From the NCBI RefSeq assembly GCF_004770895.1, contig NZ_RQHS01000010.1, positions 248,001-312,000 on the forward strand: DNA of 64,000 nt. The letters run 5' to 3'. Both the position numbers and the translations under genes were made by a program. The notes beneath the pieces are model-generated. The model saw only the letters and a program-made list of their open reading frames with translations, searched no databases and had not been told where the DNA came from. Positions 1 to 9,776 of this stretch are shown here, piece after piece (position 1 is the stretch's first letter; each line of letters opens with the position of its first letter). This DNA is from Leptospira dzoumogneensis (lineage in GTDB: Bacteria > Spirochaetota > Leptospiria > Leptospirales > Leptospiraceae).

Positions 1-180
1 CAAGTCTGCGGAAAGAATTTCTACATTCGCTCCCAAACTTTCCATTTCCTTTTTTACTGAATTTAAGGTCTTGAGATTTCTTGCTACGAGTATCAGATCG
101 TAACCGTCTTTTGCGGCCAATTTAGAAATTTCATAACCGATGCCTACGCTTGCTCCGGTAATTAATGCTGTTTTTTTCAT
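1..180 (-). CDS. SDR-family oxidoreductase, N-terminal part (cut by window edge)
   Basis: Only the first 60 codons are present; the gene continues past the left edge. The protein begins [15 protein letters not shown], which is the TGxxxGxG nucleotide-binding turn of a short-chain dehydrogenase Rossmann fold, followed by a beta-alpha-beta pattern (LILVARN) typical of NADP-binding members. The start is the ATG at 178-180. The catalytic Tyr-x-x-x-Lys lies outside the window, so substrate and activity cannot be judged. It is divergent from the GST-like gene at 358. Confidence 0.85.
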   Translation of the reverse strand, partial: MKKTALITGASVGIGYEISKLAAKDGYDLILVARNLKTLNSVKKEMESLGANVEILSADL

Positions 181-307
181 GATCTCTATGATTCCTTTTC
201 GAAAGAGTATAAGCGCTTTTTTCGCAGCCAATTTTAGATTTAGATTTCCTTTCAGGAAAGTAGAAATTGAAAATCCATCTCGGTTCCCATTCTTTCTTAT
301 CTTATTC

Positions 308-338
308 TTGAAAAAGACTTTACCATCCTACTTATAAT
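308..338 (+). promoter_or_regulatory. candidate promoter of the GST-like gene
   Basis: A perfect TATAAT (333-338) follows TTGAAA (308-313) with a 19-base spacer, slightly longer than the 17-base ideal. Transcription would start about 345, leaving a leader of only a dozen bases before the ATG at 358, where no clear Shine-Dalgarno is visible. Inferred from sequence only. Confidence 0.4.
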
Positions 339-357
339 TGGAAGATCCTAGGCTCTT

Positions 358-1011
358 ATGATAAAACTATACGGTTACCCTATCAGCAATTATACGAATA
401 AGGTCAAATTGGCACTTTTAGAAAAAGGTTTGGAGTTCGAAGAAATTCGCACACCATTCTCCCAAGAAGAGGAGTTCCTGCAAAAAAGCCCAATGGGAAA
501 AATTCCCTACTTAGAAGTAGATGGAAAATATCTGGTGGAGTCCCAGGCAATTCTGGAATTTTTAGATGATGCTTATCCCACTACCAAACGTTTGATCCCG
601 GCGGATCCATTCGAAGCGGCCGAAGTTAGGACCATTATATCATTCATCGAGAATTATATAGATATTCCGGCCCGCAGATTGTACGAGTCGATTGTGGAAG
701 GAAAAACAATTTCGCCTGAAACTGTGGAACTCACAAGAGCCTCCATCCAAAAAGGAGCGAAGGCACTTTCCAGAGTGGCAAAATTTTCTCCTTATATCGC
801 GGGTAAAGAATTCACCGCAGCGGATTGTTCCGCGTTTGCCACCTTTCAGATCATAAACGATCATATCGCAGATTGGATCTCTCCGAATCCACTTTTCGAA
901 ATTCCGGGATTACAAGCATATCTGGATATGATGATGCAAAATCCGAATGCAGCAAAAGTGGACAAACCGAAGTCAGTCGTGATGAAAGCTTTAAAAAGAC
1001 TCCGCAAATAG
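358..1011 (+). CDS. glutathione S-transferase family protein
   Basis: This 217-residue protein has the two-domain layout of cytosolic GSTs. The N-terminal thioredoxin-fold half (about 1-75) carries the PMGKIPYLE segment with the cis-proline (P50) and the ESQAILEFL glutathione-gamma-Glu binding motif (E61-S62). The rest is the all-helical C-terminal domain with a conserved-looking N-capping region around AADCSAFATFQI. Such proteins conjugate or reduce electrophiles with glutathione in the cytoplasm, but the exact substrate cannot be read from sequence. It stands alone, divergent from the SDR gene. Whether leptospires supply glutathione or use another thiol is not shown here. Confidence 0.88.
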   Translation: MIKLYGYPISNYTNKVKLALLEKGLEFEEIRTPFSQEEEFLQKSPMGKIPYLEVDGKYLVESQAILEFLDDAYPTTKRLIPADPFEAAEVRTIISFIENYIDIPARRLYESIVEGKTISPETVELTRASIQKGAKALSRVAKFSPYIAGKEFTAADCSAFATFQIINDHIADWISPNPLFEIPGLQAYLDMMMQNPNAAKVDKPKSVVMKALKRLRK

Positions 1012-1132
1012 AGAGGATCTAAATCTCAGATTTTGTGCGCCGCGTTTTTCCTTGAGAAAAATTCGGATCAAACCTAGTTGCAAAAAATCTGGTTGACTCG
1101 TTCGGTTCGCAAATTAACCTGCTGGTGTCTTT

Positions 1133-1369
1133 ATGGAAGCAGAGAAAGTCATTTCGGTCCCAATCAAAGAACTTCCTCACTTAAAAGTGATCCTAGCCGG
1201 ATGGTACAATTTTTTAAAGGATAGTTACGATCAGAAGGCGATAGATGCAAACGCCTTTAAAGATTCTTTAAAGACGAATGTGGTCTATAATATCGATTCC
1301 GATCAGGTAGAATTACTACTTTCAGGCACGGAACAATTGCTTCAAAACTTCCGCAAAAAACTTTCTTAG
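1133..1369 (+). CDS. small conserved-type hypothetical protein, 78 aa
   Basis: I do not recognise a family. The 78-residue product is soluble, with mixed charge, a KELPHLKVILAGWYNFLKDSY segment that reads as an amphipathic helix pair, and no signal peptide or membrane span. It ends five bases before the convergent M3 peptidase gene. A TTGACT at 1093-1098 could be a -35 box, but no good -10 box follows. Codon use and amino-acid composition look like a real gene rather than a shadow frame. Confidence 0.6.
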   Translation: MEAEKVISVPIKELPHLKVILAGWYNFLKDSYDQKAIDANAFKDSLKTNVVYNIDSDQVELLLSGTEQLLQNFRKKLS

Positions 1370-1374
1370 TCGTT

Positions 1375-3339
1375 TTAAGCCACTAAATCATAGAGTTTTA
1401 ATAAAGCATCAGGTTCAGGATCTCTTCCTAGAAACCGTTTAAATAATACCATAGCGTTTTCAGAACCTCCTTTTTCCAAAACCTCTGTTCTGTATTTTAC
1501 CGCCAGGTCCTCGTCAAAAATTCCCTTGGATCTAAATGCAAAAAACGCATCTGCCGCTAAAAGTTCCGCCCATTTATAACTATAATAACCGGCCGCATAC
1601 CCGCCTGAGAATATATGGCCGAATCCGTTCTGGAACTTATTATATCCAGGAGGAAAAAGAACGCTTACCTCTTTACGAACAGAATCCAAAATATTCTGCA
1701 CTTCGGTTTCCGAGTATTTTTGGAGATGGATCCTAATATCAAAAATTCCGAATTCCAACTGTCGGACCACTCCCATTGCGGCCAAAAAGTTTTTAGTATC
1801 CTTTAATTTTTGGGCGAGTTCCTTCGGGATTGCTTTTCCAGTTTCATAATGGAATGCGAAGAAGTCCAAGACCTCAGGTTCATAAGCGAAATTTTCCAAA
1901 AACTGAGAAGGAAATTCCACTGCGTCCCATTCCACTCCGTTGATCCCACTCACAGGAGGCTCTTCAATTTTTGCACATAAATGATGAAGTGCATGTCCCA
2001 TCTCATGGAAAAATGTTACTACATCCGAATGATTTAAGAGGGAAGGAGCAGAATCCTTAGAAGGAGGAAAATTACAAACCACGAATGCGGAAGGAAGGAT
2101 TGTCTTACCGGAAAACCTATTTCTAGTTTCCCAATGGTTCATCCAGGCGCCACCCTGTTTGTCCTTTCTGGCTTCCAGATCTAAGTACAATCTTGCGATA
2201 ATTTCGGAGCCGTTTTTTACATGATATACTTCTGTTTTAGGATCCCAAATGGGAGCGTTTGTCTTCTCGAATTTTAATCCTAATAGTTTTTCCAAAAAGG
2301 AGAAGGTCCCTTTCACCACAGTATTCTTTTCGAAATAAGGACGGGTCAGCTCTTCGTCAAAATCGTAGTCCCTTTTTTTTAATTTTTCGGAAACATAAGC
2401 GCTGTCGAATGCTTGGAAGTCCGGAATTCCAAGTGTTTCTGCAAATTTTTTGAGTGCAGAGATCTCCTTCTCCGCTACAGGTTTCGCTAGTTTTCCAATT
2501 TTTTGTAAGAAGTCCAGTACCTGCTCCGGGGAGTCTGCTACCTTAGTAGCCAAAGAAGATTCCGCATAATTTTTATATCCGAGCAATTTTGCAGACTCGT
2601 CTCGGAGCGCCAGGATCTCTTCTAAAATTTTTCCGTTTCCTGGAGCACGAGTTACATACGCTTTATACAATTCTTCTCTTTTAGAACGATTGCTTCCGTA
2701 AGTCATGTAACAATTATAACTTGGGAACTGAAGAGTGAATGTGTAAGTTCCGTCTTCGTTTTTGTACAATGCCTTGTCCGATTCAGGGATTTCCTTTACA
2801 TCTTCTTCAGATTCTATTTTCATTTCGAAAGAATTTGTGGAATCCAAAAGGTTTTGGGAGAACTGGTTGGAAAGATCGGAAAGCCTAAGTTGGATTTCTT
2901 GGAGGCGATTTTTTTTATCTTCAGGAAGTCCTACTCCACCCAGTTTGAATTGTAGGATCGCATCTTCCAGAACCTTATTTTTAGGTCTGTCTAAGGAAGA
3001 TTTTTCTTTCTCATAAATTTGAGAGTATAATTTGAATAATTCTTCGTTCTGTCCTAGTTCTGTATAAAACTCAGTAATCTCAGGTAAGATCTCAGTATAA
3101 TGTTCCTGGGTTTCTTCGCTGTTCTTAACACTATTTAGGTGAGAAAGTACGGTGAATTCTTCCTGTAACTCCTCCATGGAATCATTCAGAGGTCGTATTA
3201 CGGACTCGTAATTTACGTCCTTCTTCTGGATAACTTCTTCCAAAACCTTTTTAGTGTTTCGGATCTTTTCTCTCACCTTCTCCTTTTGGGCAGAAAGTGC
3301 AATTTGGGGAAATTCTCTGAATAGAACTGAGGAACTCAT
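1375..3339 (-). CDS. M3-family metallopeptidase (oligopeptidase A / thimet-like)
   Basis: A cytoplasmic zinc oligopeptidase of about 654 residues that degrades short peptides, for example cleaved signal peptides. The HExxH zinc motif is visible as [10 protein letters not shown] near residue 444, followed by a downstream glutamate in the FPSQFLENF stretch that matches the third zinc ligand region of clan MA(E). The C-terminal [17 protein letters not shown] stretch is typical of the PrlC/Dcp/thimet group. The open frame extends to a GTG at 3375, but the ATG at 3337-3339 ([10 protein letters not shown]) gives a normal N-terminus and a TGGA ribosome-binding element, so I chose it. The gene is monocistronic and divergent from the lipoprotein at 3435. 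Confidence 0.92.
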   Translation of the reverse strand: MSSSVLFREFPQIALSAQKEKVREKIRNTKKVLEEVIQKKDVNYESVIRPLNDSMEELQEEFTVLSHLNSVKNSEETQEHYTEILPEITEFYTELGQNEELFKLYSQIYEKEKSSLDRPKNKVLEDAILQFKLGGVGLPEDKKNRLQEIQLRLSDLSNQFSQNLLDSTNSFEMKIESEEDVKEIPESDKALYKNEDGTYTFTLQFPSYNCYMTYGSNRSKREELYKAYVTRAPGNGKILEEILALRDESAKLLGYKNYAESSLATKVADSPEQVLDFLQKIGKLAKPVAEKEISALKKFAETLGIPDFQAFDSAYVSEKLKKRDYDFDEELTRPYFEKNTVVKGTFSFLEKLLGLKFEKTNAPIWDPKTEVYHVKNGSEIIARLYLDLEARKDKQGGAWMNHWETRNRFSGKTILPSAFVVCNFPPSKDSAPSLLNHSDVVTFFHEMGHALHHLCAKIEEPPVSGINGVEWDAVEFPSQFLENFAYEPEVLDFFAFHYETGKAIPKELAQKLKDTKNFLAAMGVVRQLEFGIFDIRIHLQKYSETEVQNILDSVRKEVSVLFPPGYNKFQNGFGHIFSGGYAAGYYSYKWAELLAADAFFAFRSKGIFDEDLAVKYRTEVLEKGGSENAMVLFKRFLGRDPEPDALLKLYDLVA

Positions 3340-3434
3340 CGATTCCAGACTTTCTCTTCCCGAATGGAAAAGCACCTATTTTCCATCTTGACAAGATTGA
3401 AAAACTGATTCGAATTCCCCCATTCCGGCCTCTC

Positions 3435-4034
3435 ATGAAATTTTATCTTATTATACCTGCATTCATTCTTTATTTGGGCTGCACTAGTCCTCCTTTACCT
3501 GTATTCCAAACCACGGAAGGGATCTGTCCTAAATCCGATCTATTCGTTTTATCCCAACCAGAGATAGATGTGCAGACTGGAAATGACCTGGTAGGCATCT
3601 ATTGTAAGGCGAATATCACTCCGATCGGATTTGAATGGGAGATCAGTCTGGTGTTTAGAGATGAGATCCATCCAAGCACCTGGAAGGATTTTTTCTACAG
3701 GATCTACAGAAGGATCCGTTATGGCAGGACCTACGACATTGAATCATTTTTAGTCCGACTGGAACCGGATGGTAAAACTTTCCAATTGGATCTGAAGAAT
3801 GTTTACTCCGGAGAACAGATCTTCCAAGAGGACCCGGTTACTCATAAGGATAGGATACTTTCTTCTTCCCTTTTGGAAAATCGGAACTCACTGCCCATTC
3901 TTTATGTAAACACCTGGAATCATATGTTTGGGGAGAAGGATAATAATCCGCAACTTTCCAAACAAGAGATCCAAATTTCAGAGTTCCGTTTCGGATCCAG
4001 AAGCCAATTGGACGGGTATTTCGGGACTTATTGA
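3435..4034 (+). CDS. predicted lipoprotein, 199 aa
   Basis: The N-terminus [16 protein letters not shown] is a short lipoprotein signal peptide ending in a lipobox-like YLGC, so the mature protein probably begins at Cys16 and is lipid-anchored. The remainder is a mostly beta-rich soluble domain with no family I recognise; it contains two further cysteines (CPKSD, YCKAN) that could form a disulfide. The stop overlaps a possible TTG start of the following MaoC gene, so the two may be cotranscribed. Function unknown. Confidence 0.75.
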   Translation: MKFYLIIPAFILYLGCTSPPLPVFQTTEGICPKSDLFVLSQPEIDVQTGNDLVGIYCKANITPIGFEWEISLVFRDEIHPSTWKDFFYRIYRRIRYGRTYDIESFLVRLEPDGKTFQLDLKNVYSGEQIFQEDPVTHKDRILSSSLLENRNSLPILYVNTWNHMFGEKDNNPQLSKQEIQISEFRFGSRSQLDGYFGTY

Positions 4035-4108
4035 TAGGAAAAAGCCTTTTCCGAGCGGAGGATCTCAAAATCCTGGAAGAAACTAAAAACGAAGCAGGAG
4101 TTCTCACT

Positions 4109-5284
4109 ATGGCTAAAATCCCTACTTCCCCCTTCGCGGAACTAGGTCCCAAAACTCCGGTGGAAACCGGAACCGTAAAACGGGGTATTTACGGTAGATA
4201 TCTGGAAGAATTTACAGAAGGTGCAATTTTCGAACATCCAAGAGAACTGACAATCGATCGTTCTTTTGCGCAAGAGTTTGCTACCAGTTTTATGGAAGCA
4301 AATCCACTTTATCTTTCCGCTCCTTATGCACAAGCTCACGGATTTAAGGATCTATTAGTTTCTCCTTTGATGGTGTTCAACGTGGCACTTTCTTTGGGAG
4401 TTCAAAACGATTCCGAAAAAGCACTCGCGAACCTTGGATACTATGACGTTCAATTCCTGAAACCTGTATATCCTGGAGACACTCTTTCCGCTAAAACCAA
4501 AATTATCAAAATTGATGATAAGGGAGCGGATAAACCGGGGATCGTTCATGTTCGCACGATCTGTTTGAACCAAAACAAAGAATTAGTTCTTCAATACGAA
4601 AGAAAGATCATGATCTATCACTCTAACGGAAAGCCGAAAGGAACTCCAAAACCGGTGATCAAAGACGCTTTCTTCCCTGAGACTGACAGCCCTGTGATCG
4701 AACTTCCTGAGTTAAAATTCCCGAAAGGTTTCGAAACCTCTACTTGGACGGATACTTATTTCGAAAACTTCGCGGCAGGTCAGATCTATATCCACCAAAA
4801 CGGAAGAACGATCACCGACGAACATTTCCCTTGGACTTACAGAGTCGGGAACACTCACCCGCTTCATTACGACAAACTTTACTCTTCCGGAATTTCCGGA
4901 CCAATGGGTGGAGAACCTGTCGTTTACGGAGGACTCGTATTCGCATGGTTATGCGGACTTTCTTCCAGAGATGTGACTGAAAATGTGATTTGGGACCTTG
5001 GATTCACCGAAGGATATCATACCCAACCTTCTTTCAGCGGAGACACTGTGACTGCGATCACAAGAGTTCTATCCGTAAAAGATAGAGGAACTGAATTCGG
5101 TATCCCTGCGGGAGAAGTCCATCTTCAATTCATCGGTCTGAAAAACATCAAGGCAAACGACGCCTTCGAAAAATTCGGAGCGGATCTATTCCTCAAAGAG
5201 AACGATAAGAAAAAACACGGTAAGGAAAAACTTCCTGAGAAAATTTTCGAGATCGAAAGAAAGATCCTAGTTAAGAAAAAGTAA
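4109..5284 (+). CDS. tandem hotdog MaoC-like dehydratase/hydratase
   Basis: A 391-residue protein with two MaoC-type hotdog domains, about residues 30-170 and 210-375. Each carries the family's substrate-loop features: [18 protein letters not shown] in the first, and [16 protein letters not shown] followed by YGGLVFAW in the second. MaoC proteins hydrate enoyl-CoA esters or dehydrate 3-hydroxyacyl-CoA esters; tandem forms include several C4/C5 acyl-CoA dehydratases. I cannot fix the substrate. A longer frame opens at a TTG at 4031, but the ATG at 4109 is preceded by CAGGAG eight bases upstream and gives a cleaner start. A strong terminator follows at 5313. Confidence 0.85.
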   Translation: MAKIPTSPFAELGPKTPVETGTVKRGIYGRYLEEFTEGAIFEHPRELTIDRSFAQEFATSFMEANPLYLSAPYAQAHGFKDLLVSPLMVFNVALSLGVQNDSEKALANLGYYDVQFLKPVYPGDTLSAKTKIIKIDDKGADKPGIVHVRTICLNQNKELVLQYERKIMIYHSNGKPKGTPKPVIKDAFFPETDSPVIELPELKFPKGFETSTWTDTYFENFAAGQIYIHQNGRTITDEHFPWTYRVGNTHPLHYDKLYSSGISGPMGGEPVVYGGLVFAWLCGLSSRDVTENVIWDLGFTEGYHTQPSFSGDTVTAITRVLSVKDRGTEFGIPAGEVHLQFIGLKNIKANDAFEKFGADLFLKENDKKKHGKEKLPEKIFEIERKILVKKK

Positions 5285-5312
5285 CACTAACTTCAAATTA
5301 ACGATCAAATTT

Positions 5313-5339
5313 AAAAACCCGGCACTGCCGGGTTTTTTA
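5313..5339 (+). terminator. rho-independent terminator after the MaoC gene
   Basis: AACCCGGCA and TGCCGGGTT pair around a very short loop, followed by a run of T (TTTTTT). It lies 28 bases past the MaoC stop codon. The A-run on its left makes it potentially bidirectional. Confidence 0.85.
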
Positions 5340-5342
5340 TTT

Positions 5343-5425
5343 CGCACGCAGAGCCGCGAAGACGCAGAGAGAATTTTTGGATCAATAAACCTTAAATACT
5401 CTGCGGCTCAGCGCCTCTGCGTGAG
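5343..5425. repeat. intergenic repeat family A, copy 1 (paired arms)
   Basis: The left arm reads CGCACGCAGAGCCGCGAAG with ACGCAGAGAG following. The right arm, about 20 bases on, reads ACTCTGCGGCTCAGCGC then CTCTGCGTGAG, which is an imperfect reverse complement of the left. The same arms recur at 9670, 19262, 39291 and 51246, with a left arm only at 36363. The element is non-coding and sits between convergent genes (MaoC and clpS). Confidence 0.8.
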
Positions 5426-5472
5426 TCATTACTACTCCGCGTCTCATTTCGGTCTTGGCAACTTCGCGTGGG

Positions 5473-5787
5473 CTACCCTTCTAAGGTTGCGCTCATGGAG
5501 CCTTTGGATGCGGGAAGAAGAGGATCCGGTCCGTAATTCAAGATAAGATCTTGGATATGTTCTGCGTGTTCTAATTCCCCTGCAAACACTACTGTCTTTT
5601 TTTGGGCGTCTACTTCTACAGCGTGGCTAAATGCTTGTTCCGGAGTCATCTTGCAAACATCCATAAGCATCATGATCACATATTCGTAAGTATGTTCGTT
5701 ATCATCCCATAAAACCACTCTCCAGGGTCCGCCGATTTGCACCGGATCTTCTGTGGTGATTTCTTCTATTGAGGGAGAGTTAGGCAT
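5473..5787 (-). CDS. clpS: ATP-dependent Clp protease adaptor ClpS
   Basis: This 104-residue protein matches ClpS, which binds the N-domain of ClpA/ClpC and delivers N-degron substrates to the protease. The diagnostic core is present: VVLWDDNEHTYEYV (substrate pocket with the DDxxxT pattern), MLMDVCKMTPEQAF and the VVFAGELEHAE stretch. I used the ATG at 5785-5787 (MPNSPSIEE). The open frame reaches 5910 but that extension lies inside the transketolase gene. It is downstream of and co-directional with the transketolase half, with a hairpin between them. Confidence 0.93.
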   Translation of the reverse strand: MPNSPSIEEITTEDPVQIGGPWRVVLWDDNEHTYEYVIMMLMDVCKMTPEQAFSHAVEVDAQKKTVVFAGELEHAEHIQDLILNYGPDPLLPASKGSMSATLEG

Positions 5788-5799
5788 GGCACGAAAATT

Positions 5800-5819
5800 A
5801 CACCCGGCGTTCAACACCG
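5800..5819 (-). terminator. hairpin between the transketolase half and clpS
   Basis: CCCGG and CCGGG arms, with inner GTT/AAC pairing, form a short stem in the 41 bases between the two genes. On the minus strand it is followed by TGTAATTTTCG, a poor T-run. It may be a weak terminator or a processing hairpin rather than a full stop. Confidence 0.4.
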
Positions 5820-5828
5820 GGTTATTTA

Positions 5829-6788
5829 TTATTTGGATTGGACTGCTTTTTTCGCTAGTTCCACTATGTTTTTGGATCTGAGCCCGAAATAATCCAGAAG
5901 TCCGGACCAAGTACCTGATTTACCGAAACTGTCTTTCATTCCTAATTTTAGGACCCTGACTGGATACTCTTCAGATAAAAATTCGCTGACCGCAGAACCT
6001 AATCCACCGATCACATTATGCTCTTCGCAGGTCACGACTGCTCCGCAAAGTTTAGCATATTTTAATATAGCTTCTTTATCGATAGGTTTGATAGTCGCCA
6101 TGTTCAAAAGAGTGGCCTGGATGCCTTCCGCTTCCAGTTCTTTTACTGCGATCATCGCCTCGTTGACCAGAACTCCGTTTGCGATGATAAGAACGTCTTT
6201 ACCTTCTCTCATCACTTCCGCTTTTCCGATCTCGAATTTATAATTTTCTCTTTCGATCAAAGGAAGATTAGGACGGCCAACTCTTACGTAAACCGGTCCC
6301 TTATAATCCGCGATTGCATGAATGATCTGTTTAGTTTCGTTATAATCGGAAGGACAGATCACTACCATTTCAGGAATGGCTCTCATAGTGGCGAAATCTT
6401 CGATACATTGGTGAGAAGCTCCGTCCTCACCTACTGTAATCCCGCCATGAGAAGCTACTAATTTCACGTTTAAGAAAGGATAAACGATACTATTACGGAC
6501 CACTTCCCAAGCTCTTCCGGATAAGAACATCGCGAAAGAAGAAGCGAATGGAACGTAACCTGCAAGAGCAAGCCCCGCTGCATGTCCCACTAAATTCTGC
6601 TCTGCAACTCCTACGTTGAAAAAACGATCCGGAAATGCTTTTGCGAATTTATTGGTTTTAGTAGAACCGGAAAGATCCGCGTCTAGTACTACGATATCGG
6701 AACGGTTTGCACCTAACTCGTGCAATGCGTCTCCATAACCGTCTCTGGTTGCTTTTTGATCTGCGCTAGATGCGGATACTGCTCCCAT
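5829..6788 (-). CDS. transketolase, C-terminal subunit (Pyr + C domains)
   Basis: A 319-residue protein equal to the second half of a transketolase: the pyrimidine-binding domain (about 15-180) and the C-terminal domain (about 190-315). The catalytic glutamate that activates thiamine diphosphate is in [16 protein letters not shown], and the [13 protein letters not shown] stretch is the donor/acceptor phosphate region. The N-terminal PP domain that binds the cofactor diphosphate is absent, so a separate N-terminal subunit is needed; none is in the window. The ATG overlaps the metK stop by one base (TAATG), so translation is probably coupled. Split transketolases are known, but coupling to metK is unusual. 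Confidence 0.9.
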   Translation of the reverse strand: MGAVSASSADQKATRDGYGDALHELGANRSDIVVLDADLSGSTKTNKFAKAFPDRFFNVGVAEQNLVGHAAGLALAGYVPFASSFAMFLSGRAWEVVRNSIVYPFLNVKLVASHGGITVGEDGASHQCIEDFATMRAIPEMVVICPSDYNETKQIIHAIADYKGPVYVRVGRPNLPLIERENYKFEIGKAEVMREGKDVLIIANGVLVNEAMIAVKELEAEGIQATLLNMATIKPIDKEAILKYAKLCGAVVTCEEHNVIGGLGSAVSEFLSEEYPVRVLKLGMKDSFGKSGTWSGLLDYFGLRSKNIVELAKKAVQSK

Positions 6789-7948
6789 TAACCTTTCAAT
6801 GCTCCCGCTTTATCAGTTCTTTCCCAGGTGAATGTTTCTCCACTTCTTCCGAAATGTCCGTAAGCAGCGGTTTCCCTGTATTTCCTTCCCTTCTCCAATA
6901 ATTGTAAGGACTCAGTGATCCCTCTTGGAGTGAGTTTGAAGTTTGCCTTAATTCTTTTAACGATCTCTTCTTCGGAAAGTTTACCGGTTCCAAAAGTGTC
7001 AACGTGAACCGAAACAGGTTCGGCAACCCCGATCGCATATGCCAACTGCACTTCACACTGAGAAGCAAGTCCTGCAGCTACCACGTTTTTCGCGATATAT
7101 CTTCCCATATAAGCTGCGGAACGGTCCACTTTGGATGGATCTTTTCCGGAGAATGCTCCACCACCATGTCTTCCGTAACCACCGTAAGTATCCACGATGA
7201 TCTTACGTCCAGTCAGACCTGTATCTCCGTGAGGTCCACCTATGATGAACTGTCCGGTTGGGTTGATAAAATATTTCGTATCTTTCAAGAAGTTAGCCGG
7301 GATTACCTTCTTGATACATTCTTCGATTACAGATTCTTCGATCTGTTTATGAGAAACGTCAGGAGAATGTTGGGTAGAAATTACGACGGTGTCTACACGA
7401 GTAGGTTTCCCGTTTTTATATTCTACAGTCACCTGAGACTTAGCGTCCGGGCGTAACCAATTCAATTTACCGCTATGACGTAAGCCTGACAAATGTCTGA
7501 CTAACTCGTGAGAGTAGTAGATAGGCATAGGCATTAGTTCAGGAGTTTCGTCGATCGCGAATCCGAACATCAAACCTTGGTCACCTGCTCCTTGTTCCTT
7601 AAACAGACCTTCTCCCTCGGTAACACCTTGAGAAATATCAGGACTTTGGGCATGGATATGAGAAGAAACTACAGCGAACTCAGCGTCGAAACCTAAGGAA
7701 ACATCGTTGTATCCGATATCCTTGATCACATTTCTTGCGATCTCTACTGCGTCGATTTTCCCCTTGCTAGTTACTTCTCCGGCAACTACAACAAGGTTGG
7801 TAGTCACTAAAGTTTCGCAGGCTACCCTGGATTTAGGATCCTGAGCTAAATAAGCGTCCAGAATTGCGTCGGAAATTTGGTCGCAAACCTTGTCCGGATG
7901 TCCTTCCGATACGGATTCCGAGGTAAAGATGAAGTCTTGAAGGGACAT
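6788..7948 (-). CDS. metK: S-adenosylmethionine synthetase
   Basis: This 386-residue enzyme makes S-adenosylmethionine from methionine and ATP. Signature segments are present in order: [23 protein letters not shown] (N-terminal methionine/ATP site), [12 protein letters not shown], the phosphate-binding [21 protein letters not shown] and [19 protein letters not shown]. Length fits the bacterial family. The start is the ATG at 7946-7948 (MSLQDFIF), with CAGGA upstream; the longer frame to 8059 adds 37 atypical residues. A small GGGGA/TCCCC hairpin lies in the leader. I looked for a SAM riboswitch and did not find one. It is followed by the transketolase half. Confidence 0.97.
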   Translation of the reverse strand: MSLQDFIFTSESVSEGHPDKVCDQISDAILDAYLAQDPKSRVACETLVTTNLVVVAGEVTSKGKIDAVEIARNVIKDIGYNDVSLGFDAEFAVVSSHIHAQSPDISQGVTEGEGLFKEQGAGDQGLMFGFAIDETPELMPMPIYYSHELVRHLSGLRHSGKLNWLRPDAKSQVTVEYKNGKPTRVDTVVISTQHSPDVSHKQIEESVIEECIKKVIPANFLKDTKYFINPTGQFIIGGPHGDTGLTGRKIIVDTYGGYGRHGGGAFSGKDPSKVDRSAAYMGRYIAKNVVAAGLASQCEVQLAYAIGVAEPVSVHVDTFGTGKLSEEEIVKRIKANFKLTPRGITESLQLLEKGRKYRETAAYGHFGRSGETFTWERTDKAGALKG

Positions 7949-8143
7949 TCGATTGTAATTCCTGTTAAAATTATTTCGAAGGGGAGAATCTTCCCCGCCT
8001 AAAACTATAAACCTATGCAAGTCGTCACTGTCAAGTGAATCCGACCCAACCTTTTCCAATCCCAGAAGGGTTCGGACGGAAATTTAGTCAAAACTTCTGA
8101 AATTGGTTTGTAGGATTTATACGGTGAAAAAAGCATTTCTTAG

Positions 8144-8542
8144 ATGAAAATTCGGGTCTCCGATATTAAGGTAAAGAACCGCATTCGTAAAGATTTAGGC
8201 GACTTGCAAGGTCTCAAATCTTCCATACAAAACTTAGGGCTTTTGCATCCGATCATTATCGACCTGGACAATAAATTAGTCTCCGGCGAAAGACGCCTGG
8301 AATGTGTGAAACTTCTGGGCTGGGAATATGTTGATGTTCGGATCGTAGATGTACGAAGTAAAAAAGAAAGAGTTTTGATCGAGGCCGAAGAAAACAATGT
8401 ACGGCTACCGTTTACCCCTGAAGAACAAGAAAGGGCCCAAAAGCTATTAAGAAGATACTCCCATACAGGGATCCTTGGTAGATTGTTTGCCTGGTTATTG
8501 GATCTTTGGGAATGGTTTTGGTCCTGGCTTTTTAAAAACTAA
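8144..8542 (+). CDS. ParB/Srx-fold protein with Trp-rich C-terminal tail
   Basis: Residues 1-95 match the ParB N-terminal (ParB/Srx) fold: VSDIKVKNRIRKDL, then LVSGERRLECVKLLGW, which carries the GERR box that binds phosphate or nucleotide in ParB and sulfiredoxin proteins. There is no helix-turn-helix DNA-binding domain. Instead the last 30 residues (LGRLFAWLLDLWEWFWSWLFKN) form a very aromatic hydrophobic helix that could sit in or on a membrane. It is therefore not a chromosome-partition ParB; its role is unknown. It is divergent from metK and upstream of lipL32. No clear Shine-Dalgarno precedes the ATG. Confidence 0.8.
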   Translation: MKIRVSDIKVKNRIRKDLGDLQGLKSSIQNLGLLHPIIIDLDNKLVSGERRLECVKLLGWEYVDVRIVDVRSKKERVLIEAEENNVRLPFTPEEQERAQKLLRRYSHTGILGRLFAWLLDLWEWFWSWLFKN

Positions 8543-8692
8543 ACTAAATCAACCCATCCATCATCCCTTCATTCAAAACGTTTCTGTTAAGAGACCTGGA
8601 AATTTTTTTACTTATCAAATGGAACTTGTTATATGATCCTGTTGAGACGTAAAATTACCACTTTGTAAAAATTTTGCACCGCAAAAGAGGGG

Positions 8693-8720
8693 TTGGAAAC
8701 AAAAATTTATTAATTAGATT
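8693..8720 (+). promoter_or_regulatory. candidate lipL32 promoter
   Basis: TTGGAA (8693-8698) and TAGATT (8715-8720) are spaced by 16 bases, with AT-rich DNA between. Transcription would begin near 8727, giving a leader of about 50 bases. The leader ends with AAGGAG nine bases before the lipL32 ATG, a strong ribosome-binding site that fits a very highly expressed lipoprotein. Predicted by eye only. Confidence 0.45.
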
Positions 8721-8776
8721 TACAAAAAGGAATCTCTTCTCTATCTTGAGCAATCCATACCAAGGAGATCTCTCGA

Positions 8777-9583
8777 ATGAAAAAATCTTCGATCCTTATA
8801 ATCTCCACCGCTATAATGGTCAGCTTTGCTGCATGTATCGGTGGACTCCCCGGCTTAAAAAGTAATTTCTCTGTCGGAGAGCAAGACATTCCAGGAGTAG
8901 GAGTTAAGAAGCTTTTCGCACCTTATTCTGAAACTGTGAACTATTGGGGATACATCAAACCAGGACAAGCCGCTGACGCAGTAGTAAACGGAAAGAAATC
9001 ATATTTCCTTTTTGTTTGGGTTCCAGCAGCTATCGTTGAATTAGGTGTTCGTCTAATTTCCCCTACCGGAGAAATTGGTGAGCCATCTAGCGACGACTTC
9101 CAAAGTGAGGCTTTCAAAGCTGCAACTCCGGAAGAAAAAAGCATGCCGAACTGGTTCGATACTTGGATTCGCGTAGAGCGCTTAGCAGCTATTATGCCGA
9201 ACCAAATCGAAGGAGCAGCTAAAGGAAAAGCTCTTCAAAATCTTGGCGACAATGATGATGGAGACGATACTTATAATGAAGAGCGTCACAACAAGTACAA
9301 CTCTTTACTTCGTATCCAAATTCCTAATATTCCAAAAAGCTTGGATGAACTTAAAAACATCGACACTAAAAAACTTTTAGTTCGCGGTTTATACAGAATT
9401 ACCTTCACTACTTACAAAGTAGGCGAAGTTAAAGGTTCTTTCGTAGCTACTGTTGGAGTTCTTGGCCCTCCAGGTGTTCCAGGTCTTTCTCCTATTCTTC
9501 ACGCAAACCCAGCTGAATTGCAAAAATTGGCTGTCGATGCAGAAGAAAAATTGAAAGCTGCAATTGCTGGAGACAAGAAGTAA
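8777..9583 (+). CDS. lipL32: major surface lipoprotein LipL32
   Basis: I recognise this as LipL32, the abundant lipoprotein of pathogenic and intermediate leptospires, known to bind extracellular-matrix proteins and calcium. The 268-residue product (L. interrogans about 272) has a signal peptide ending in FAAC, so lipidation at Cys20. Conserved blocks include [40 protein letters not shown] and [15 protein letters not shown]. The acidic calcium-binding loop is kept as [17 protein letters not shown]. The N-terminal 60 residues and the C-terminal tail differ most from the pathogen protein. It has its own promoter and a strong terminator, so it is monocistronic. Confidence 0.97.
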   Translation: MKKSSILIISTAIMVSFAACIGGLPGLKSNFSVGEQDIPGVGVKKLFAPYSETVNYWGYIKPGQAADAVVNGKKSYFLFVWVPAAIVELGVRLISPTGEIGEPSSDDFQSEAFKAATPEEKSMPNWFDTWIRVERLAAIMPNQIEGAAKGKALQNLGDNDDGDDTYNEERHNKYNSLLRIQIPNIPKSLDELKNIDTKKLLVRGLYRITFTTYKVGEVKGSFVATVGVLGPPGVPGLSPILHANPAELQKLAVDAEEKLKAAIAGDKK

Positions 9584-9613
9584 TCCTTCTTTTTCCCGCT
9601 TTGCTTAAAGCCG

Positions 9614-9645
9614 AAAGCCGTCGGGTAAAACCGGCGGCTTTTTTT
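9614..9645 (+). terminator. rho-independent terminator of lipL32
   Basis: AAAGCCGTCGG (9614-9624) pairs with CCGGCGGCTTT (9631-9641) with one wobble, followed by a T-run. It lies 30 bases past the stop codon. Confidence 0.9.
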
Positions 9646-9669
9646 ATACCTTTTGCTTAGCTGCAATTT

Positions 9670-9776
9670 CGCACGCAGAGACTCAGTGCCGCGGAGTTAT
9701 TTCTTTTACCAAATACTCAAGCCATCATAAACTATTATCCAAACCCTCTCTGCGGCTTTGCGACTCTGCGTGAAAA
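9670..9776. repeat. intergenic repeat family A, copy 2
   Basis: Left arm CGCACGCAGAGACTCAGTGC then CGCGGAG; right arm CTCTGCGGCTTTGCGACTC then TGCGTGAAAA, separated by about 43 bases. It occupies much of the 382-base gene-free stretch between lipL32 and the acyl-CoA dehydrogenase. A trailing CTCCGTGGTCTCCCCTGCG at 9790-9808 looks like a decayed extra right arm. The rest of this gap is AT-rich and holds no convincing gene. Confidence 0.78.

Noticed and set aside
3340..3375. GTG start of the M3 peptidase at 3375
   Set aside because: The ATG at 3339 has a TGGA element and a more typical N-terminus.
4031..4108. Longer start of the MaoC gene at TTG 4031
   Set aside because: The ATG at 4109 has a good Shine-Dalgarno and gives a normal MaoC N-terminus.
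7949..8100. Possible SAM riboswitch upstream of metK
   Set aside because: Only a five-pair GGGGA/TCCCC hairpin is present; none of the conserved SAM-I, SAM-II or SAM-IV core sequences is visible.
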